Part shown: in pieces, positions 60,149 through 64,000 of the stretch | Position numbering within the stretch: position 1 is the first letter of the stretch | Layout of the letters: every line of letters starts with the position of its first letter | The notes under the pieces: generated by a model | Told to the model about the DNA's origin: nothing | What the model saw: the letters and a program-made list of their open reading frames with translations, nothing else | The model's database searches: none | Position numbers and translations under genes: made by a program | Assembly: GCF_024763615.1 (NCBI RefSeq) | Contig: NC_077223.1 | Coordinates: 64,790,627-64,854,626 of the forward strand | DNA from: Phlebotomus papatasi | Lineage: Eukaryota; Arthropoda; Insecta; Diptera; Psychodidae | DNA: 64,000 nt | Reading direction: 5' to 3'

Positions 60149-61991
60149 CCCTCTAACGGGTAAGACCGCCTCCAGGCGGTCTTCACAAAAATCACATTTA
60201 CAGCGACAATAAAGGTTTTATTTATTTAAAAGTGCTATAGCGTCCTCGGTAATAGTCTTATAAACGTCTCTTGAAAGTTTGAACTCATTTTGACTCTTCG
60301 TTTTGTTGCTATTCCCAGTTTTGTGTGACAGGTCAGAGAAAAAGCAACAAAAAATACACGGTGCGACAAAATTTACCTTTTTGTGGGTGTCTTTGACGAG
60401 AGTGCCAAAACTTGTTAGAGGGTCATTTAAGGACCTCAAATCTGCAATCCGTTTGTCCGGGTCACCTCTAGATTTTTTTGGAAAAGCATTTTTTGTTTTT
60501 TGCTGTTTTATAAAATTCAAAAATTCATATCTCCGGTTCTAATTATCCGGTGGTAGTCACATAAAGCTAAACTGACGCGTAATTTCATCCTCTATAACTC
60601 TTGTGAACATATCAAGCATCTACGATGAAAATGAAGTATATTTTTTAAAAATTTTTTGAAAAAGGGCACCTAAAATGGTGCATTTTTCTGTGTTTTTTTC
60701 CATCTTCTAGTAATTTTCCCACTTTAATAGAGCATTTTATATGTCAAATAACTATGCCTAAAAGTTAGAGAATTTAATATTCTTTCATTTTCTTTTGGTT
60801 TGAATTTTCTATCTTAATTTGTTTATTCACAATAATTTCTTGAAAATAAATTGCATTAAAATCTCTTATTATATATAATTATATTAGTATCTTTGTCTAA
60901 CCTACTGAAGAGCATTCTCTTTTGCACTCTCACTTACACATTTCATATAAAAAGAGGTGAAATGAAAGAAAGAGACGTATTTAGAAATAGAGAGAGAAGA
61001 ATAGCTGTTATGAGTGCCAAAAAACTATTCTTCTCTCTTTATTTCTATATACGTCTCTTTTTTTCATTTCGCCTCTTTTTATATGAAATGTGTAAGTGAG
61101 AGTGCAAAAGAGAATGCTCTTCAGTAGGTTAGACAAAGATACCAAATAATTATATATAATAAGAGATTTTATTTTTATAATAATGCATTTTATTTTCAAT
61201 AAATTATTGTGAATAAACGAATTAGGATAGAAAATTTAAACCAAAAAGATATGAAAGAATATAAAATTCTCTAAATTTTAGGCATAGTTATTTGACATAT
61301 AAAATGCTCTATTAAAGTGGGAAAATTACTAGAAGATGGAAAATACACAGAAAAATGCACCATTTTAGGTGCCCTTTTTCAAAAAATCTTTAAAAAATAT
61401 ACTTCATTTTCATCGTAGATGCTTGATATGTTCACAAGAGTTATAGAGGATGAAATTACGCGTCAATTTAGCTTTATGTGACTACCACCGGATAATTAGA
61501 ACCGGAGATATGAATTTTTGAATTTTATAAAACAGCAAAAAACAAAAAATGCTTTTCCAAAAAAATCTAGAGGTGACCCGGACAAACAGATTGCAGATTT
61601 GAGGTCCTTAAATGACCCTCTAACAAGTTTTGGCACTCTCGTCAAAGACACCCACAACGTGTCGCACAGTGATATTTGTGCAAAAAAAACTCATTTCCAA
61701 TTTCCATAAAATTACCGATTTTAAGTTATCTGACTAAAATAAATTTATTTTTTACTGAAAGATATGTCATTCTACTTTGTATATTTTATTTAAAAAATTT
61801 GAAAAAAGTAAAAATGTGAATTTTAGAAGCTAAAAGAGTTTCAAAAAATTTTTATATTTTTTCACCTAGCGCCTAAACTAAAAGAGATAATGAAGAATGG
61901 ATGGTTTTTTCGACTTTATTGGATCATAATTATCCTAGAAAACATTGTTTTAGAACTTTTTTCGCATATTAAAGAAAACACCGTTAGAGGG
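60149..61991. mobile_element. piggyBac-type element, almost entirely one giant hairpin
   Basis: It is flanked by TTAA on both sides (60145-60148 and 61992-61995), with ends CCCTCTAACGG and CCGTTAGAGGG. TTAA duplication with CCCT-like ends is the piggyBac signature. Inside, 60382-61004 and 61024-61656 are near-perfect inverted copies with a 19 nt loop. No piggyBac transposase is encoded, so it is non-autonomous. The same short peptide frame (MNFIKQQKTKNAFPKKSRGD) occurs in both arms as a consequence of the palindrome. A further small perfect hairpin (aagaccgcct/aggcggtctt) is at 60162-60183 by the left end. Confidence 0.85.
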
Positions 61992-62744
61992 TTAAAACGA
62001 AAATTATAAATTGTAAATAAATAAATTTAGAGCAAATTTCTCAATGAAGAGATAATTTAAAACGGTCGTACTATTTAGGATTGTCGAAGTTTTAAAGGAT
62101 TTTGATCGCTTTTCAGTTTTTTACTAACCAAACCGCTAATTTGACTAATGATGGACAGAAAAATGCTTCTTATTAATAAGGGGACAGTAGGAAATTTTGT
62201 ATAGAATCTCTTTTTTTTTATTTCAGAATTTCTAAACTGTTTCAGTTCCCAACTGTTCGGTTTCTCTTTTCCCTTTGTTCATCTAAAACAGTGAAAAAAA
62301 TCGCAGAAATCTAAACATCTAAAATTAAATTCTGTTAAAAATTATCCCATTGAATTCTATATTGAAACTAATTTTCTATATCGTGAAGAACAAAAATTAT
62401 TAAATATTCTAATCTACTCAAGCTTTATGAATGGTATGAAGAAAAGAATACAATCAAGAATACAATCCTAAACTTTAACGCGTTTTATTATAATAAATTA
62501 TAATTTCCTTCCAGTTCTAAATTTCTTTAAAATCCAAAATATCGGAAAATATTGTAATTATGAAGATACTGAAAAGTCGGAATCTTGCAAAAACAGATAT
62601 GGCCAAGCGTTCCAATCAATTCCTCGGATTATTCGAATTCACAAGAAAAAGCTCTCCGGTAAATATCCTTTCACATGGTTTTCTGGTGTAAACTGGTCTC
62701 CTACCGATTCAATTGATTAGTAAATAAAAAAAAAATATCGCGGT

Positions 62745-62945
62745 ACTTAACCGATTTATTACTAGAAAACCGATACAGCCGGGTTCGAGATTTCAAACCT
62801 TTCCAAAAAGATCCAAACTTGATAAAAAAAAAATTAGTCTTTCAAAGTTTGGGCTTTGACGTTCAGTAATTCAAGTGGCGATTTTTCCGGTCATAGGTGT
62901 TTGGACGAAATTTTCATCTGGCCTACCTCTAAAATATCGGTAAAT
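62745..62945 (-). repeat. rep-A repeat, copy 5 (fragment)
   Basis: Reverse-oriented match to the rep-A middle: cggtacttaaccgatttatt, agccgggttcgagatttc, ggcgatttttccggtcatag, gtttggacgaaatttt and ggcctacctctaaaatat. Ends are missing. Confidence 0.65.
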
Positions 62946-63204
62946 AAAAGAGATCGAAATAAACAAAAAAAACATCGTTAAACTTCTTAATTTTCCGTAC
63001 CAACAATATTTTATTACTTTCATGCAATGAAAATACTTAGCACTTGACAATTCGTTAATCTAAAACAAAAATGTTAATTGATAATAACTAATCCACTGCC
63101 CAATTATTTGTAGTATCGTGAGTGACATATAACAACTCCTTGGTTGTTTTAAGTGTAATGTTGTGAAAAAGACAAACACTAATTTCCAGTTAATGGCATT
63201 AGTA

Positions 63205-63814
63205 GGGGAGACTGGAGCAAAATTTGTGAAAACGAAAATTTCAATATTCACTATATTCCAAAATATAAGAGACTGAGGCTTGAAATTTTTCTTATAGATA
63301 GCCTTCATGAACCTTTTTAAACTTACAAAGTTTCAAGGTATTTGAGGAAGGATTATGTAAAATAAAAAATAATAAAATTTTGAGCTCTATTTTTGGAACA
63401 TTTGGCTTACAGAAAATATCAATACTGATTAGCTCAATTTAAGCACATTTCTCGTTAAGATAGAGAAAAATTATCTGCGACAAATATGTAGAGGAATAAA
63501 TTTGATATTTGATATTTTTGATATATTTATATTTTGATATATTTGATATTTTTAACGTTTGCGAGAGTAAAACGTCACAAATTTCTCGAAGGCTGGCAAA
63601 ATTTGGCCCAGCAATTTTGAGAATCTCCACAAAATCGACTTTTAGAAAATGATTCGAAAATCACATTTCTGTCGAGATAGAGGAAAATAGTCTTCTGCAA
63701 TGTCGTAGGACAGTAAATTTCATAAAAGAATATGCTCAATATAAAACTTTGGATTTCTCAGAGCTCGTGAAAGAATTAAATATGCGTTTTGACAAGTATT
63801 GCCCCAGTCTCCCC
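63205..63814. mobile_element. TA-flanked element with GGGGAGACTGG ends, family M4
   Basis: Its 610 bp are bounded by GGGGAGACTGGAGCAAAATT and TTGCCCCAGTCTCCCC, with TA on each side. Interior AT-rich sequence has no recognised protein. Its terminal GGGGA resembles those of M1-M3, suggesting related transposase recognition. Confidence 0.75.
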
Positions 63815-64000
63815 TACATATAACTTTTCTTTCAGTAATTACCTACGCCTCATTCTTTGTGCGAATTTAAACATAACATTTTTCGTGAGAATTTTTTACA
63901 AACTTTAGTAACATTTTTCTTTAATTTTTTAACCTTTTGGCTTAATTAACTTTAATTAAATCTGAAAAGACAAATTTTCTCCCATGTATCACTCCCCCTC

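Noticed and set aside
60218..60520. 100-codon minus-strand ORF in the piggyBac-type element.
   Set aside because: The same N-terminal peptide appears in the other arm only because the arms are palindromic; no transposase motif.
1..64000. CRISPR arrays, operons, rRNA or bacterial genes.
   Set aside because: Nothing of the kind is seen; gene structure and transposons are those of an insect nuclear genome.

Overview
This window is nuclear DNA from a dipteran insect. Two conserved protein genes, both on the + strand and both broken by GT-AG introns, lie in the first 27 kb. Their exons read closely like Drosophila Mmp1 (a matrix metalloproteinase) and Drosophila Patj (a multi-PDZ scaffold of the Crumbs polarity complex). 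The AT-rich, MITE-loaded introns and the degree of divergence from Drosophila suggest a lower dipteran such as a sand fly or relative. That placement is inference; the gene identities are firm.

Layout: 1-3283 is upstream or first-intron sequence of Mmp1, and the signal-peptide exon is not visible. Five Mmp1 exons run from 3284 to 11452: propeptide, cysteine switch and furin site, zinc catalytic domain with most of the hemopexin propeller, end of the propeller, then a hydrophobic tail that looks like a GPI-anchor signal. A competing short last exon at 10598 and an intron read-through at 9081 could give untethered forms. About 4.1 kb of intergenic DNA follows. Patj has four coding exons (15551-15988, 21523-23063, 23119-23469, 26241-26661) encoding an N-terminal L27 domain and four PDZ domains, about 916 residues.

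From about 26.8 kb to the end no gene can be supported. This 37 kb is a mosaic of transposon debris separated by islands of lower-repeat sequence that may be regulatory. The mobile elements fall into clear families: Tc1-like elements whose ends carry two copies of the binding-site motif per inverted repeat (IR/DR type), pogo-type elements with CAGT ends, a large family of TA-flanked MITEs ending GGGGA.../...TCCCC, palindromic MITEs, an unclassified repeat called rep-A here (five copies), 5'-truncated non-LTR retrotransposon tails with exact target-site duplications, and an 1843 bp TTAA-flanked piggyBac-type element that is mostly one giant inverted repeat (arms over 600 bp, 19 nt loop).

Most notable for a second look: the TTAA-flanked giant hairpin; a Tc1-like DD34E transposase relic in Patj intron 3 that carries a 58 bp spliceosomal-type intron and has a LINE fragment with a perfect 13 bp duplication inside its terminal repeat; nested insertions that give relative ages; the alternative Mmp1 C-termini; and a 120 bp inverted duplication at 54.75/55.5 kb. 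The two genes are not known to work together. Mmp1 acts outside the cell on matrix and basement membrane, and Patj acts under the apical membrane of epithelia.
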